Shown here piece by piece: positions 34,406-47,345 of a DNA stretch of 64,000 nucleotides. Below the pieces are notes generated by a model. It searched no databases. It was not told where the DNA came from and worked only from the letters and a program-made list of their open reading frames with translations. The DNA comes from Simmondsia chinensis (taxonomy: Eukaryota > Streptophyta > Magnoliopsida > Caryophyllales > Simmondsiaceae), in contig JAGTTD010000001.1 of the NCBI GenBank assembly GCA_018398585.1, positions 6,388,501 to 6,452,500 on the forward strand. Reading direction: 5' to 3'. The translations under genes and the position numbers were made by a program. Numbering within the stretch: the first letter of the stretch is position 1; each line of letters starts with the position of its first letter.

Positions 34406-35403
34406 TTAAGGTGGTGGGAGAGGCTTGAGTTCCAACACTTGATGGTTTAGCAGGTTCACACGAAGGCCAATTAGGGGTTCGAAAATCACATCCCTAGCCT
34501 CAGTTCTCAAAACATCTTGCACATCAAACAAATCGTCAGCATCAGTATCAGCATCAATGTTGGTCAGAGTAAACGAATCAGACAATTCATCTTCTTTAAT
34601 AAAGTCAGAAGATGCTAACTCAACCAAAGGGTCAATAGCATCAACCATAAAACAATCAAAGTCATCCTCACCAGGGAACTTAGTAGCATTAAACACTTTC
34701 AATTTGACCCTAAGGTTCCTAAATGAAACTTCCAACATTCTAGTCCTATAATATATGACAGCATCGGCTGTTGCTAAAGACAATTGTCCTAAAATGATGG
34801 GGATATGGTTCCTCTGATGAGGAATGGGATTCATATCTAGCATGATAAAGTCGATGGGGAAGACGAACCTATCAACTTTGACAAGTACATCTTCCAACAT
34901 CCATCTAGGTAAATGCTCTAATTTGTCAACCAACTGGAATGTAACACTAGTTGGTTTAAGATCTCCAATGCCCAATTATTGAAAAATTTAGTATGGGTTG
35001 AGGTTCACACTTGCCCCTAAATCCAAAAGAGCTCGACTAGTGTAGTTCTCTCCTATGACACATGGGACTGTAAACGCTCCTAGATCTCTACATTTGGGCG
35101 GGATGCCTGAAACTAAGATGTTTCTCATTTTCTTAGTGAGCCGGACCTTCCTAGGGATGTAAGCTTGCTCTCTCTTCTTTCTAAATCATAGGTCCTTGAG
35201 AAACTTAGCGTACATGGGGACATGTTTAATAGCGTCAATCAACAGCAAGTTGATTTTGACATCTTTAAACAAGTCCAGTAGCACAGCCCTCTTTGGATCG
35301 TCCTTGTCCTTTGGTCCTAGAAGGTCCATAGGAAAAGGGACGACAGGCTCAAGTGGTGAACCAAATGAAGGTATAGATACTCCATCCCTATCAGTAGTTT
35401 GGT

Positions 35404-35439
<36 letters not shown>

Positions 35440-35446
35440 CCCTCAT
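34406..35446 (-). pseudogene. Gypsy B aspartic protease region
   Basis: Upstream part DVKINLLLIDAIKHVPMYAK, then the active-site block RALLDLGASVNL (DLGA form, as is usual in this lineage), then LGIGDLKPTSVTFQLVDKLE and VDRFVFPIDFIMLDM. There are stops near 35190 and 34980. Confidence 0.82.
35404..35438 (+). repeat. 35-bp G homopolymer
   Basis: An unbroken run of 35 G on the plus strand. On the minus strand it would give a poly-Pro run in the gag-protease linker. The length may include sequencing error. Confidence 0.9.
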
Positions 35447-35459
35447 GCTTAACTTCTAT

Positions 35460-36910
35460 TTACACCGCTCTCAAATTGTCCTCACTTATAATCGAAACAA
35501 CCTTAGCCTGCTTGTGAGTGACTTGGCTAAGGTTAGAACTGGTTGCTCCCCTAGGATTAGCAAGAGGGTGGGAGGGTAACCTCCCTTCCTCTCTTTTGTT
35601 TATGGTCTGAGCTAACTGTCCTAGTTGATTCTCTAACTTTGAAAATGATTGCGAATAAGATTGAACCAACTGTTGGTTTTCCTCCATAAAGTGGAGCATA
35701 CGCTCCTCAAACTGAGAAGTGTATCTCAGAGGTTGAGGCGGAGGGTTAGAAGAAGAGCCATACCTTTGCCCTCCCTGGAAAAGGGGAGGGTGTGCTTTAC
35801 CTACAAATCCGAGTGTTGGTTGTCTCATGGCTGGATTCGAATTAGCGTTCTGCTTCCATGAGAAGGTTAGATGGCTGCATTACCCGGGATTGTAGGCATT
35901 AGAGTACAGGTTATTGTTCCTCAAGTACTCCTGCATTGCATAAACCTAGTTTTGCACATACTCGGGAAACTGTGACACAAATAACAATCAAGCATCGAGT
36001 GATCCTCACTTAAACAAATGCTGCACGAAATAACACCATCAGATGATGATTCAGCTGCGTTAACTAGGTGCACATTAGTAGGGTATGCATGTAAACTCAT
36101 AATTTTATCCATCTTCCTACTAAGCGCATCTAATCTCATGTCAACATCATCATAAGGTGCCACTTCGTAAAAACCACGTATATTCCCTCTAACCACCCTC
36201 GCAAAATAGGCTTGGTTGAGGGAATGTTTGCTAAGGTGCTCAAATAGCGTCCAAACCTCATCGTCATCTTGCTTGTTAAATGCTCCTCCACATGAAGCAT
36301 TAACCATTTGTTTGTTTGAAGCACTAAGACCATTATAAAAATTCTGAACAAAATCCCACTTGGGTGACCCATGGTGGGGACAGCTTATAAGAAGTTCCTT
36401 GAATCTGTCCTAACTTTCATGAAATTGTTCCTAGTCTTTTTATTCAAAATTATTTATCACGCGCCTAATAGCCATCATTCTGGCTTAGGAAAAAACTTGA
36501 CCAGGAAGCGTTGTTGGAGGTTATTCCAAGTGGTGATTTCACCCCTGGGTAAGGACTAAAACCACCTCTTAGCAACGTCTTTTAACAAAAATGGAAAAAG
36601 ACGTAGTCTAACTGCATCATTCGAGACACCTAGATAATGGCAAGTTTTACAAATTTCAAGGAATGCATTAAGGTGCTCATATGGGCTCTCAATCGGCTTC
36701 CTAGAGAAAGTGGGAAGCATGTTGATGATCTCAGACTTAAGTTTGAAGTTGGCGTTACCCACGGCAGTTAACATAACCCCAGTGGATGCGATATACATTT
36801 GGGGAATGAAGTGGTCCCTAATCGTACGCAGTGTGTCTTCAGCCATGATTTGTGGTGCATTCTCACCTACTTCGTATCGCCTCCAAGTAGATAACACCAA
36901 CTCAATTTCC
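35460..36910 (-). pseudogene. Gypsy B gag (capsid and zinc knuckle)
   Basis: Capsid text: SPYEHLNAFLEICKTCHYLG, VSNDAVRLRLFPFLLKDVAK, RW. A degenerate part (36560-36310) follows, then QMVNASCGGAF-like text, a C-x2-C-x4-H-x4-C knuckle (CSICLSEDHSMLDC, near 36005), and a Pro/Gln-rich tail with LENQLGQLAQTIN. Frame shifts separate three open segments. Confidence 0.85.
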
Positions 36911-37078
36911 GAAATGGAAGATAACTATTCGACATGCAATACAAAAGACGGGTTGAATTCACATGGACCACGACTCAAGAATCAAGCAAAAACAAGCAAA
37001 ATAGGTAAAATCAATAAACAAAAAGTAAACAAAACAGAGTTTGTTAATATCAGATTCTAACCTAGCAAGCCAATTTCC

Positions 37079-37094
37079 CAGCAACGGCACCAAA
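37079..37094 (-). other. Primer-binding site of Gypsy B (tRNA-Asp type)
   Basis: TTTTTGGTGCCGTTGCTGGG on the minus strand, four bases inside the 5' LTR. It differs by single bases from the TGGCGCCGTTGCCGGG seen in Athila-type elements. Confidence 0.8.
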
Positions 37095-37098
37095 AACT

Positions 37099-38485
37099 TG
37101 ATGTGATTTAAAGGTTATTTTAAAACCGTCTACTCCCAAGCATGCGAGATCATCATAGCTTTTTCGGGTATATAGGTCATGTCTACAGGGAATCAATGCT
37201 AAGTTAGACCTAATGCTTAACGAACAGTTGAAATCCATTCTTTTTGGATTGATTAAAGTGTACGCAAAAGCAATCTAACAATAAAGAGATGTCAATTTGA
37301 TTTAGGTTAGTTTAGGGAGTGAATTTTGGATAGCATTGCATGTATCTCCTTATTATATTTTTCTTAGGACGTTAATTTGAAAGACTTAGGCTATAAGCTT
37401 TAAGCCTGGGTTACTATATAAATTAGGGCTTAGGGTAATGAACTAGTCTACAGGCACAACCTATCCTATCACCCTAAGTGTAGCATAGGTTATCTTATTA
37501 GCACTATTTAATTCCTTTGGTACTCCTAATTCAATACTAACTATATAAAAGATTGTGTTCAAGATTAGGTACAACCTTAACCCGAACCACGAGTGAAAAC
37601 CTGTTATGTTATGGTCTAGGCTATAAGCACAAGACTAATCGCTAAAAAGCTGGAGATCTAAACATGGCTATAAGCACACATACAGAAATACTAGGCAATC
37701 ATGAATAGTTCCCGACATGGGTGCGAATATAACATAACTAAATCATCGTCAAAGAAAAATACAAAAACTGGGATACGGACGGCTACCCGTCCTTCATCCC
37801 CAAGCAAAAAACATCTACTCCTCCCTGGGAGTTTTACACATCACAAAATCCAAGTAAAAGACACATAATGAATAATAGTGGAAGCAAAGACTCCCTCAAT
37901 CTATGTTGACGCTGATCCGAGCTTGAATCCTCCAAGCACTCCGACCACCTGCTCTTTTGCGTTTAAGAGCATGTTGGACTCGTAGCGGCTTGGGGAAGGA
38001 GAGGAGGAGAGGAGGCGTACAAAAAGATGGAAAAAATGGGTCTCCTCTTCTCTATTTATCCCTACGGCATGGCCTAGGAGTCACGCTACACATCTAACAC
38101 CAATCGATCAGTTGTTTGAGCGCATTGATCGGCTAACGGTGCCGATTGATGGTGGGCCTATTGTAAGCTGCTGATCGGTGCTGTTGACCGATCGATCGGC
38201 TGCCGATCGATTGGTTCTTCATGCAGGTCGATTAAACCCCGAAATACTTCGAGATATATTTGGTTCACCGAATTGCGGCCTAATGAGTCCTTCTTTTGTA
38301 CACGTGGTTGGATTTCTAGGAAAAGTCTTCAAATATGCCTAAGTAATGCCTGATTTTGCCACTATTCAACCTTTGTTTGCTTGCGTTCCAAGCTTAAATG
38401 TGCCTGAATTACAATAAAACTTACATGTAAAAGCCAAATATGTAGCAAGAATGAGAAATAAAGTATGTAAAAATGAGGCACATCA
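37099..38485 (-). repeat. 5' LTR of Gypsy B
   Basis: Homologous to 24409-25833. The TATA position now reads GATAAATA (near 38053-38060 on the minus strand), and the ATCGAT/GATCGG cluster is at 38100-38230. Confidence 0.92.
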
Positions 38486-38490
38486 GAAAG

Positions 38491-39492
38491 CTGGTTGAGA
38501 ATACAAGCTCATAGGACCTTTTTGTTCTTAATTATTATGGACTAAGTATCTAAAGTCGTCCGACATCTACTCACGACCGTTTTACTGGTAAGTTTCATTT
38601 TTCTCCAACTCTCCCGCTCTCTTCTGTATTGCCATACATCTATTGGTTTTACTTGACCGATGCCCTAATAATATTATAAATTGCTTGCTTTATTACTGAA
38701 CACCATTACTATGTTTTTATTTTTAGTTTCACTAGAAAACTGTTTTAGGACTAGGGGTACAGAGACGCTATGATGCGAAGTTTGGCCATTTTGAATCTTC
38801 TTGGTGTAATTCTAATTTGGGTCTTGGTATTACTAATATTTGATAATAAATTATGTATGCTACAAAATGTTTACGATAATCCAGTTAGGGATAGAGTAAT
38901 AGCTGCTCATTATGAATTTCAAAGACTTTATATGTTCATTTTAAGATCACGGTCCTAAGGTAAATTATCAAGCATATTTTGCGCTCGTATGTGGACTTGT
39001 GTCGCTAGAAAATCATTTTCACTTAAATTACTATATTGTTGAGATAAGCTCTTTTAGGAGCTCATGGAAATTAGCTAAATGACCATTATGGTGGGAAAAA
39101 TTTGTATTCTGGTGGAAGATCTAGTTCAACTTAATATTTTGATGTTCAAATATGTAGTATGGAGGAAGCCCCTAGTTCAACTTAATATTTTGATGTTCAA
39201 ATGTGTATTCTGGTGGAAGCCTCGGTTCAACTTAATATTTTGATATTCAAATATGTATTCTGGCGGAAGCCCCTGGTTAGCTTAATATTTCGACGTTGTA
39301 GACAAATTCTAGAATCTAGATTAAGAATTTAGAGGGATTCCATTTAGTTTTAATAATATATAAATTTACTCTTATTGACCCTCAGTGGTCGTGTTTAACT
39401 TGCTGGATATATATATTTTTACATTATTTTATTTTGTCTATTTTCTGAATTGGCAGTTTTTGGGTCCCTTATGTCATAGACAAGCAATATAC
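38491..39492 (-). other. Element A internal region between B and C
   Basis: No recognisable coding domain on either strand. It contains the 51-bp repeat below. Confidence 0.5.
39095..39300 (+). repeat. About 51-bp minisatellite, 4 copies
   Basis: CTTAATATTTTGATGTTCAA recurs at steps of about 50-51 bp (39131, 39182, 39232, 39282), separated by GTATTCTGGTGGAAGCCCC-type text. Confidence 0.9.
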
Positions 39493-40779
39493 TGTTGAAA
39501 TCAATGTCCCGAAAGCCCAATTATTTGTATTTCAAGATTAATAAATAAAATTATTTTATCTATTTTATGTTTGATTATGGTTTATGGGTCAAATATGCAT
39601 GTGATTATTTCTAAAATGTTGCATGAGATGGACGTAGTCCAATACGATATGACATACTTTTGTTTAAGTGGCTAATGAGATTGAGGCACAGATAGACTTA
39701 AATCAGAATTGTGACATGTTGTCAAAGTAAGTTAATAGTCGGTAATGAGTTTTGGACAACTTATCTAATAAGACTATAACATGATACCTTAGATGGTTTG
39801 TCTAGGTCCTATTAATAGGGATCCAGAAGCATCTTCATTAGTGTTCGTCAATAAGGTTGGAACATTGAGCTGGACCACTAGAAATGTTTTTTTTTTTTTT
39901 TTTGCTAACTACTATCAAAAATAAATAGTTCTTTATGATTAGGCGATAACTCTAAATCCTGAGATTGTCTTGAACTCGTGCATATAGCGTTCGCCGCTTT
40001 CATGTACTCAAAGTGAGATCTTATAAAGTGGCCAATAGTCTACACACGTTGAGTGCTTGCATGAAATGTAGCAGGAACAAAATAATCAATATGGAGTCTA
40101 TAATCTTCTATGAGATACAGATGTCCCCTAAAATAGATTCACAAGTGTTCAAAAATTTTGGAATCTTTGGCCAAAGTATTTCTAGTGTTCGATACTTGAA
40201 TTGATACGAAAAATATATTCCCGTGTCATAGAATTATTCGAAAAGGGCAAGTCAGGAGCTGAAGGAAAAGCGGTGAGAAGTATAATGATGGTCGTTTTAA
40301 TTTTTACTTCTCATGGACATCAGATAGAGGGGGTGATCGTTCAATTATTAAAAAATTAGGAATTATCGAATATATAATTTAACTATAAAGTGCAATAGGA
40401 TTTATTTAGTGGAGTTAAGTCCTAAATGGTAATCAACTATTATCATGCGATGATAATGAGTTTTAATCCCTTTGAAGCTAGATTTAAATTGCCCTCGAGG
40501 TCCCTACGCAGGCCTCTAATTTTACACCATTAGAAAAATATTAAAGGAATTCGTGATATGAATAAATTTGAATTTGCTCAACATATTTATTAAATGAATA
40601 AAAATTTAAATTGTAAAATAAATTTTTTTAAAAAATTCAAAATTTGGGAAAAAAAACAAAATAAAAAAATTTTTTTTTTTTTAACAATTCAGCAATCCGC
40701 GCACTAACGCGTACAACCATTTTTCTAACTGTCACTGGCAGGGCTGGGGATCCACATGCCTCGGGATGGGCCAATCAGC

Positions 40780-40865
40780 ACTCGACACGTGTTGCACGTT
40801 GGGATGTCCCAAGCAGCAATCAGCGCCTACGGGCACGAACCAATCTGCAACTGACACGTGGCAAG
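40780..40865 (+). promoter_or_regulatory. Two G-box (CACGTG) motifs upstream of the LTR C TATA box
   Basis: GACACGTGTTGC (near 40783) and TGACACGTGGCAAG (near 40851) have the ACGTG core bound by plant bZIP/bHLH factors. Their function here is inference. Confidence 0.55.
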
Positions 40866-40976
40866 CGGTTGCGGGTCAAAAACATGCATATGCTCCGTTA
40901 TACAAAACAATGCCGTTTTTCTTATTTTACACGCGTACCACATCGAAAATTTGACATTTTTTAGTCCAGCAGCCTA

Positions 40977-40989
40977 CTATAAATAGGGG
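40977..40989 (+). promoter_or_regulatory. TATA box of LTR C
   Basis: CTATAAATAGGGG, followed about 30 bp later by the likely start region. Confidence 0.65.
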
Positions 40990-41456
40990 TCTTGGAACTA
41001 AGGTTTAGCATCAATCAAAATTAATAGTTTTCTAAAAGTATTGACTTTCGGAGAACCAAAAGAAGATAAATTTTCGTTGAAAATTTTCCTGTAGTTAATA
41101 TTTTTTAGAACTCACACTTTGTGTGTTTAGAGGAGGTTACATAGAAGGTCTCGCGGTCTCGGTGATTTCTAGGAGCGATACTATGGTCTACATCAAAGTA
41201 TTCTTCTTTTCTTTTGTTTTAATTTTTTACTTTTCTATTTATTTATAATATTTATTATACTAGTTATTTATGTTATTATTATAAATGTATTAGAATAGAG
41301 GCCTGTAAGTTTAAAATTAGGAATTTTAAATCTGTAGATTTAGAATTAAAAGTTCTAAGTCGCTAGTAGGTTTAAAATTAGAAAATTTTAAATCATTCCA
41401 CTGCTGTTAATTTGATTAACTTGAGGAATATTTTTGAAATACGTCCCAACATATAT

Positions 41457-42788
41457 GACAAGATTATGAGTTCAAATGTCACAAATAAACTATGGTATCC
41501 ACCATTTTTATAATGTCGTGGTGATCCCCTTTTTTTTTTCTAGACATGTATGGGGCTTGATGTATGAATTTATGTTATTGCAGAGAATCCAGACTTTAGC
41601 CTTTTCTTTCTTAGTTTCTTGACTTAAGCTTTGAGTTATTTTTATAGGTCTTAACTCACGGTGGGTGTCATTCAAGTTCCGGCTTGCTTTTCTAGGACTT
41701 TTTTTCTTTTGCTATTTTTATGCTATAATAGTATTTTTGCTCAAAAAAAGGAAATAGAGCAAAAAATATTATACTTGGTTAGAGCTCGTCAATTGTTAAA
41801 CGACATACCTGTATTTATCTTCGTTATGCTGATGTCCTATTGTTAGGCTTTTTTGGCTTCTTCAGGTACCTATTAAATGTTAAGCTACCCCGTATGCTAA
41901 TTGGACATTAATTCCTTAAAATCTTTTGCGTGTTTGAATGTTTTAATAACTTTTCTCGAGTTTTTATGTGATCAAATACTTTAAAAGCTTTATTCGAGTC
42001 TTTTTGTGCTCGAATGCTTTAAAAGCTTTACCCGAGTCTTTTGTATTTCTTTTTAGAATTGTCATTTTTCCCTTCTTAGGTTACAAAGTATCAATTTGTT
42101 TTCCTCTTGTGCTGACTCTAGTATTTTAATTGAATTTGTACCTAAGGGACTTAAATCGTCCGACCGCTTTGTGGAGAAAAGCCCCGCTTAAGTTATCAAA
42201 GCCCAAACGTTAGCGGCTTGACCCGGGTCTTCAGTGCTCAGTGCCTTTCGATTTTATCTGGGACTTTCCTGCATAGATGCCTTTCGGCTTTACCCGAGGC
42301 TTTCGTGCTCAAACACCTTTTGGTTTTACCTAAGGCTTTCGCGCTCATTCGTCTTTCGGCTTTACTTGAGATTTTGTGCTCAAACGCCTTTCAACTTTAC
42401 CTGAGGCTTTCGTACTCAAACCCCTTTTGGCTTACCTAGGTCTTGGGTGCCCAGACACCTTTTCGGCTTTACTTAGGGGTTTTTAATTCAGACGCCGTTT
42501 TGGCTTTATCTGGGTCTTGGGTGCCTAGATGCCTTTTTGGCTTTACATAGGGCTTTTGTGCTCATATGCCTTTTAGTTTTTACTGAGGCTTTTTTGCCCA
42601 GATCAGCTCGTCCATTAGTTACATGGAGAATGCATTTTGTAAGATGATGTCTTTTTAGAGTTAAATATTTAAGGCTTGTCATGCCTGGCTTCCTGTTGAT
42701 AAAAGGGCATCATCATTTATTCATTAGTTAGGTTACACATGGATATGATAAAGTATTTCTTTCTTGAACTTTTTGTTTAATGCCTTCG
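41457..42788 (-). other. Element A internal region between C and E
   Basis: No gene. It holds the degenerate minisatellite at 41930-42600. Confidence 0.5.
41930..42600 (+). repeat. Degenerate minisatellite of about 40-bp units
   Basis: Units of the form GCTTTACCCGAGGCTTTCGT then GCTCAAACGCCTTTCG recur at least ten times with many changes. On the left they grade into CTTTAAAAGCTTTATTCGAG variants. Confidence 0.85.
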
Positions 42789-43729
42789 TGATGTGTTTTT
42801 CTACGTCTATTAAAATTTAATACTAAACCCTATCCACTAAACACATCTAAATTGAATTCTAAGGCGAGAGGGTGTCAAACCACAGGAACTACGAGTACGT
42901 GAATTTATTCTACTACTTAAATTGATTTCAGGAAAAGTGAGGGATTTTGTGTTATTTAATCCAAAGAAACAAAAATCAAACCAAGTATTCTACTTCTTAA
43001 GGGGAAAAGAATTCGGAATTAGAACCTAGGGTTTTGAATCCGTCATTATCCAATTATTCTTGCATTAACTTTAAAATTGGGGTTATTTATTGTCACACAG
43101 ATAGTGATTTTTGCTACAAGCTTCAACCTACTAAGGCTATGTTGTTAGTTTCGCGTATTGATCCTATCTAACTAAGGCATAAGGAAAATAAACTCTACCT
43201 AATGTATTGTTGATTTTCACGTATTGAACCTATCTAACAAAATCACAGGAAGATAGGCTTTAATTAACAATTTGGTGAATACTATTGCTTGATTAATTAA
43301 TCTTAAGGCTACAAGCACAATTAATTAATTTATAAATAGCAACATCAACGATCAAAGGTTACAAACTAAATCATCATCTCAATTGAAGGACTTATGTTTT
43401 ACTCTTTCAATTGTCATGGAGGGAGGAAGCGGTTTCTGGCGAAGTGGTGATGGGAGAGTGAGAGTGTAGAGAATCGTACGTAGTGACTGAGGGAGAAAAG
43501 GAGAGTGAATAGATGCACAGGAGGACGGACAACGAGCCGTGAACACAGAACAAACGACCCATCTAGTGGGGGGAGCCCGGCAGAGAAAGAAAGAGAAGGC
43601 GAAGCGGGACAGATAGGGGGACCAGCACCACCTCAGGGTGGGGGGGACCAAGGAGGATGACAGTGAAGGAAACAAAATAGGCAAGATAGAGGAGATAGAG
43701 AGAATCAAAGAAACAACTACGTAGACAAC

Positions 43730-44370
43730 GTGACACTCTTTGTAAACAATCTAACTGTATATTTCAACTCTGGCAGGTTGCTCCACCTCTTTCGGAGATA
43801 TGGAAGTATTTTAAATACCTTTGTATTGCATAAACAGAGACCACACAAAAGACTGCTTTTTGGGTTTGTAAGGTTTGAATCGGGAACCAATGTTGATCGG
43901 CCATTGCAAGATTGAATGGAATAGCAATGAGAGGGGAATCTCTACCGGTAAGTAGAGACAAATTTGGAAGACAACAACCAAGGCAGAGAGAGAAACCCAG
44001 AACCGGCTAGACAAAGTGCTCGGATGCTGTAACACCGCAAAGACAATGACCTGAAACAAGAAAGGGAACAATCCAATCCTCTGAAGACAGGCCGAGGCTG
44101 GGTAGAAGAAGACCTAAGAGAGGAGCTATAGGTGAGCATTGTGTGTATTACCCCAGAACCATTTCATTGTAAGGAAATTCCAACCCACCTTTGTTCTAGC
44201 CAAACCCTCATATCCAAGGTTCGGGATATAGGTAGATTCAAATTTCTATTAACATTTCATGACATAGTGAACCAGGGCAAGTTCTTGGAGGAGGAGAAGC
44301 CTCGGCTACTTTCATGGCATGAGGAGGTAAGGCCCTCGACCGAAGAGGAGCAATGTCAAACACGAAGAAC
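43730..44370 (+). pseudogene. LINE ORF1 with N-terminal RRM
   Basis: TLFVNNLTVYFNSGRLLHLF, RRYGSILNTFVLHK and LLFGFVRFESG give the RNP2 (LFVNNL) and RNP1 (FGFVRF) motifs in order and at normal spacing. The frame stops at 43915, and short further pieces continue to about 44370 in other frames. Confidence 0.78.
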
Positions 44371-45300
44371 CTAGATTGTCATACAAGGAATCCCCTTAAA
44401 TGGATGGTCAAGAAGGAATTTCGAATACATTGGGAATTGCTGGGAAAAGGTTGTATTAGTAGACGAGGAGGTGGACCAATGTATGTCATTTAGAAGGCTA
44501 AAGTACTCATTGGTACCAGCCAAATGAACTTGATCATCGAGGGGATGATATTTCACATTGGAGACAAAAATTTCAACATTTTTGTTAGAGAATTGAGCAC
44601 ATTTAAGGAAGGATATATAGCCCCTCCAAAATCCTATGCAATATCCGATCCAACATACACATTGGGAAGATGCTCATAGATGAACCAGCCCATACCACTT
44701 GGCATTGCACTAGGGAAGTCCTCAGTAAGTGAAGAAGAAGAGGATGCTCTACTTGATAGTCAGACACAGAGGGGAACTATTGTGGCAGACAAAGTGGAAA
44801 CTTTTCACGAGCAAAATGCACCGACGAGCAAAGGAGTTCTGGCCACCAATGGAGTAGAAGAGGAAGAGGCCATAGATTATAGTGACAACTCAAGAAGTGA
44901 AGGATCGTGGCACTATGGACCATTTAATGCTTTGATGACACCACACACCTCATGTCCTACTTTGAAAGGCTACCTTATAGGCTTTCTAAAAAGTCCAAAC
45001 TATTGTCCAAATATAGTGAGCAGTACTAACGGAAGCCTTGGACCATGGGGTAAAGATTTGAATTTGGATGGTCAAGGACAAGCTAATGGATAAGAAGAAG
45101 CAGCAGGTTCCTTTATACCATATAGGGGACACGCACACATCAATTGTTACGTTGATTTAAGCTCTGATATCAGCTCCATCTCCACAACAACTTGTTCCAG
45201 TCAATCACAAATAGACCCAAAAGCCAAAGAAGCTGAACCTAGCCATAGAAAATCTGTAACAACCTAAGAAAAAAAATCACAAACTGCAATAACAATATGA
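44371..45300 (+). pseudogene. LINE ORF1 C-terminal / inter-ORF region
   Basis: An open stretch at 44680-45093 (137 codons) is acidic and Ser-rich (SVSEEEEDALLDSQ) with no named domain. It is probably the variable tail of ORF1. No endonuclease motifs follow. Confidence 0.5.
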
Positions 45301-45319
45301 AAGAGAAAGTACTAAGAGC

Positions 45320-46600
45320 ATGGAGGATGAGAAAGAGAAGAAAAATTTTAAATGGTGCTCATATCGCAAACGAAGTAGTACACTGGCTCAAGAGATAGAG
45401 AAGAAAAAATGTGCCCTTTTAAAGATTGACTTCCAAAAGGCATATGACATAGTTAATTGGAACTTCGTACTAAAAGTAGTGGAGAAGATGGGATTTGGAG
45501 CAACATGTTCCTGGATTAAGGAATGTATTTCATCTCCCTCTATGTCGATTCTTGTAAATGGATCACCAACAAAGCCATTTCACATGGAATGTGGTCTAAG
45601 ACAAGGAGACCCATTGTCTCCCTTCCTTTTTGTGATCATCTCTAAGGTCCTCAACAGGATGCTTATCAAAGCCACAAATTTTAGGGAGATAATAGGGCTA
45701 GAGATCGGTTCGGATAGAGTTCACATCACGCACTTACAGTTTGCAAGTGACACACTAATTTTTTGCCCGGTCGACCGTCAAGTTATTTAGCAAGTTCAGA
45801 GCCTCTTGCTATGCTTCCAGATCATTTTGAGTTTGAAAGTTAATTATGCAAAATCAGCATTAATCAACATGGGTGAGTCGAAGAAATGGGCATCTGAAAC
45901 AGCAGCCCGTGATTGGGTGTCAGCTGATCGCACTCCCAATAAAACACCTAGGAATACCACTAGGAGCTAAGCCGAGACTCTTATCCGCATGGAAATCGAC
46001 ACTTGACAGAGTGGAGAAAAAGCTAGCCAGGTGGAAGCAGAAGTCCTTATCAAGAGCAAGGAGATTAGCACTAATAAAAATTGTTTTGAATAACCTACCA
46101 ACATACTATATGTCAATCTTCCGTGTTCCGAAGAAGGCCCTTCACAAAATATTTCAATTACAAAGAAATTTTTTTGGGGTCCGAGTGAGGATTGGAGAGG
46201 CCTTCTATGCATCAAATGGGACCTCATTCAAGCTCCGAAACACCTGGGGGGTTAGGTGTGGAGGACCCTCTCAAGGAATGCGACGCTACTCTTTAAATGG
46301 TGGTGGCGTTATTCCGAAGAAGGGTCCTCACTATGGAAGAAAGTTGTATGTTTGATCCACGGGAGATCCACACAAGATTTAATTTCGTCCCAGACAGGGG
46401 GCCCGAACTGTAGCCCATGGAGAGCCATCTCTGAAGTCATCAATTCATTCCAAATTCCTCCACAGGTGGCAAATGTGCTTAAAATAAAGCTCGGCAATGG
46501 GTCAAAAATTAAATTCTGGAAGCACAAGTGGATAGGAGAAGACATCTTTGAAGAGTATTTCCCGGACTTATTCCTAGTATAACTCCAAAAAAATCACTCT
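45320..46600 (+). pseudogene. LINE ORF2 reverse transcriptase
   Basis: ALLKIDFQKAYDIVNWNFVL, FHMECGLRQGDPLSPFLFVI and THLQFASDTLIFC are RT motifs in order. The catalytic FADD reads FASD, so the first Asp is lost. Stops and shifts follow at 45790, about 45970 and beyond, but the thumb (AKPRLLSAWKSTLDRVEKKL, WKQKSLSRARRLALIK) is still readable. Confidence 0.88.
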
Positions 46601-46841
46601 GTGGCATAGATGGGGACATGGGATGGCTTGGAGTGGAGGTGGATTTTTAATTGGAGACGAAGATTCTTTCTCAGAGAAGAGCCAAACCTTGCTCTATTAA
46701 ATGGCATCCTTGCAAGGGTGGTGCCAAGTCCGACAGCCGAGGATGGGATGTGGTGAAGCAATGATACAAGGGGTTTATTCTTAGCCAAGTCATTCGCTGA
46801 TGTGGTTGCTATGAGTACTTCGAGGACATACACTACCTGGT

Positions 46842-47345
46842 ATGCGGAGTATGGAAAGGTTTGGTGCCTCTAAAAGTAGAAATTGTGGTTTGGATGGTCT
46901 TATTGGAGAAATGAACATAAAAGAGAGACTCTCCAAGATTGGAGTTATCCCAAAAAATGAGAAATTGTGTAGTTTTTGTGGTAAGGCACCGGAAAATGTG
47001 GAGCACCTATTTTTAGAGTGTAAAGAAACGTGGCAAGTCTGGGCTTTTTATTTTAAATGGTGGGATATGACATGGGTGGTTCTCGGGTCCATCAAAGACC
47101 ACTTCTTTCAATGGATGGGAGCCAAAGTGGGCAGTAAATTTCAGAAGAAAGTATGACTAACGCTATTCTTCGTTATCATCTGGGAGATTTGGAGTACAGG
47201 GAACAAGATAGTGTTCAAAGAGCCCCAGTGGAACATAAAAGATGCAGAATGGTCCATCAAAATCAGAGTAGGTTTTTGGGTGAAAGCTTGGTACAATGCA
47301 TTCCAGTACTCCCCAGACGAATAGGCAAGTAACATGCAATGCTTC
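46842..47345 (+). pseudogene. LINE ORF2 C-terminal zf-RVT domain
   Basis: NIKERLSKIGVIPKNEKLCS and CSFCGKAPENVEHLFLEC give the C-x2-C-x7-H-x4-C zinc site of plant L1 ORF2 proteins. WEIWSTGNKIVF and a short tail follow. Confidence 0.82.

Larger units (their letters stand above)
24409..38485 (-). mobile_element. Gypsy B: Athila/Tat-type LTR retrotransposon with internal rearrangement
   Basis: LTRs of 1425 bp (24409-25833) and 1387 bp (37099-38485) both begin TGATGTG and end CACATCA. The target duplication GAAAG at 24404-24408 and 38486-38490 is perfect. A primer-binding site matching the 3' end of tRNA-Asp (TGGTGCCGTTGC) lies beside the right LTR. From right to left on the minus strand it has gag with a zinc knuckle, protease, part of RT, an inserted LTR of another family (31930-33876), RT again, RNase H, integrase and a 3' ORF of the plant-transposon-protein type. 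Every coding segment has stops or shifts. The LTR size, tRNA-Asp primer and protease/RT text fit the Athila/Tat lineages. Confidence 0.92.
39493..41451 (+). mobile_element. Solo LTR C (1959 bp)
   Basis: Starts TGTTGAAATCAATGTCCCG and ends GAAATACGTCCCAACA. Flanking 5-mers are TATAC and TATAT. It has a TATA box (CTATAAATAGGGG near 40977-40989) preceded by two G-box motifs, and a homologous copy sits in Gypsy B (31930-33876). Size and ends fit a large Copia-type LTR. Confidence 0.8.

Noticed and set aside
24409..38485. Endogenous pararetrovirus as an alternative for Gypsy B
   Set aside because: It has LTRs, a perfect 5-bp target duplication and an integrase, which plant pararetroviruses lack.
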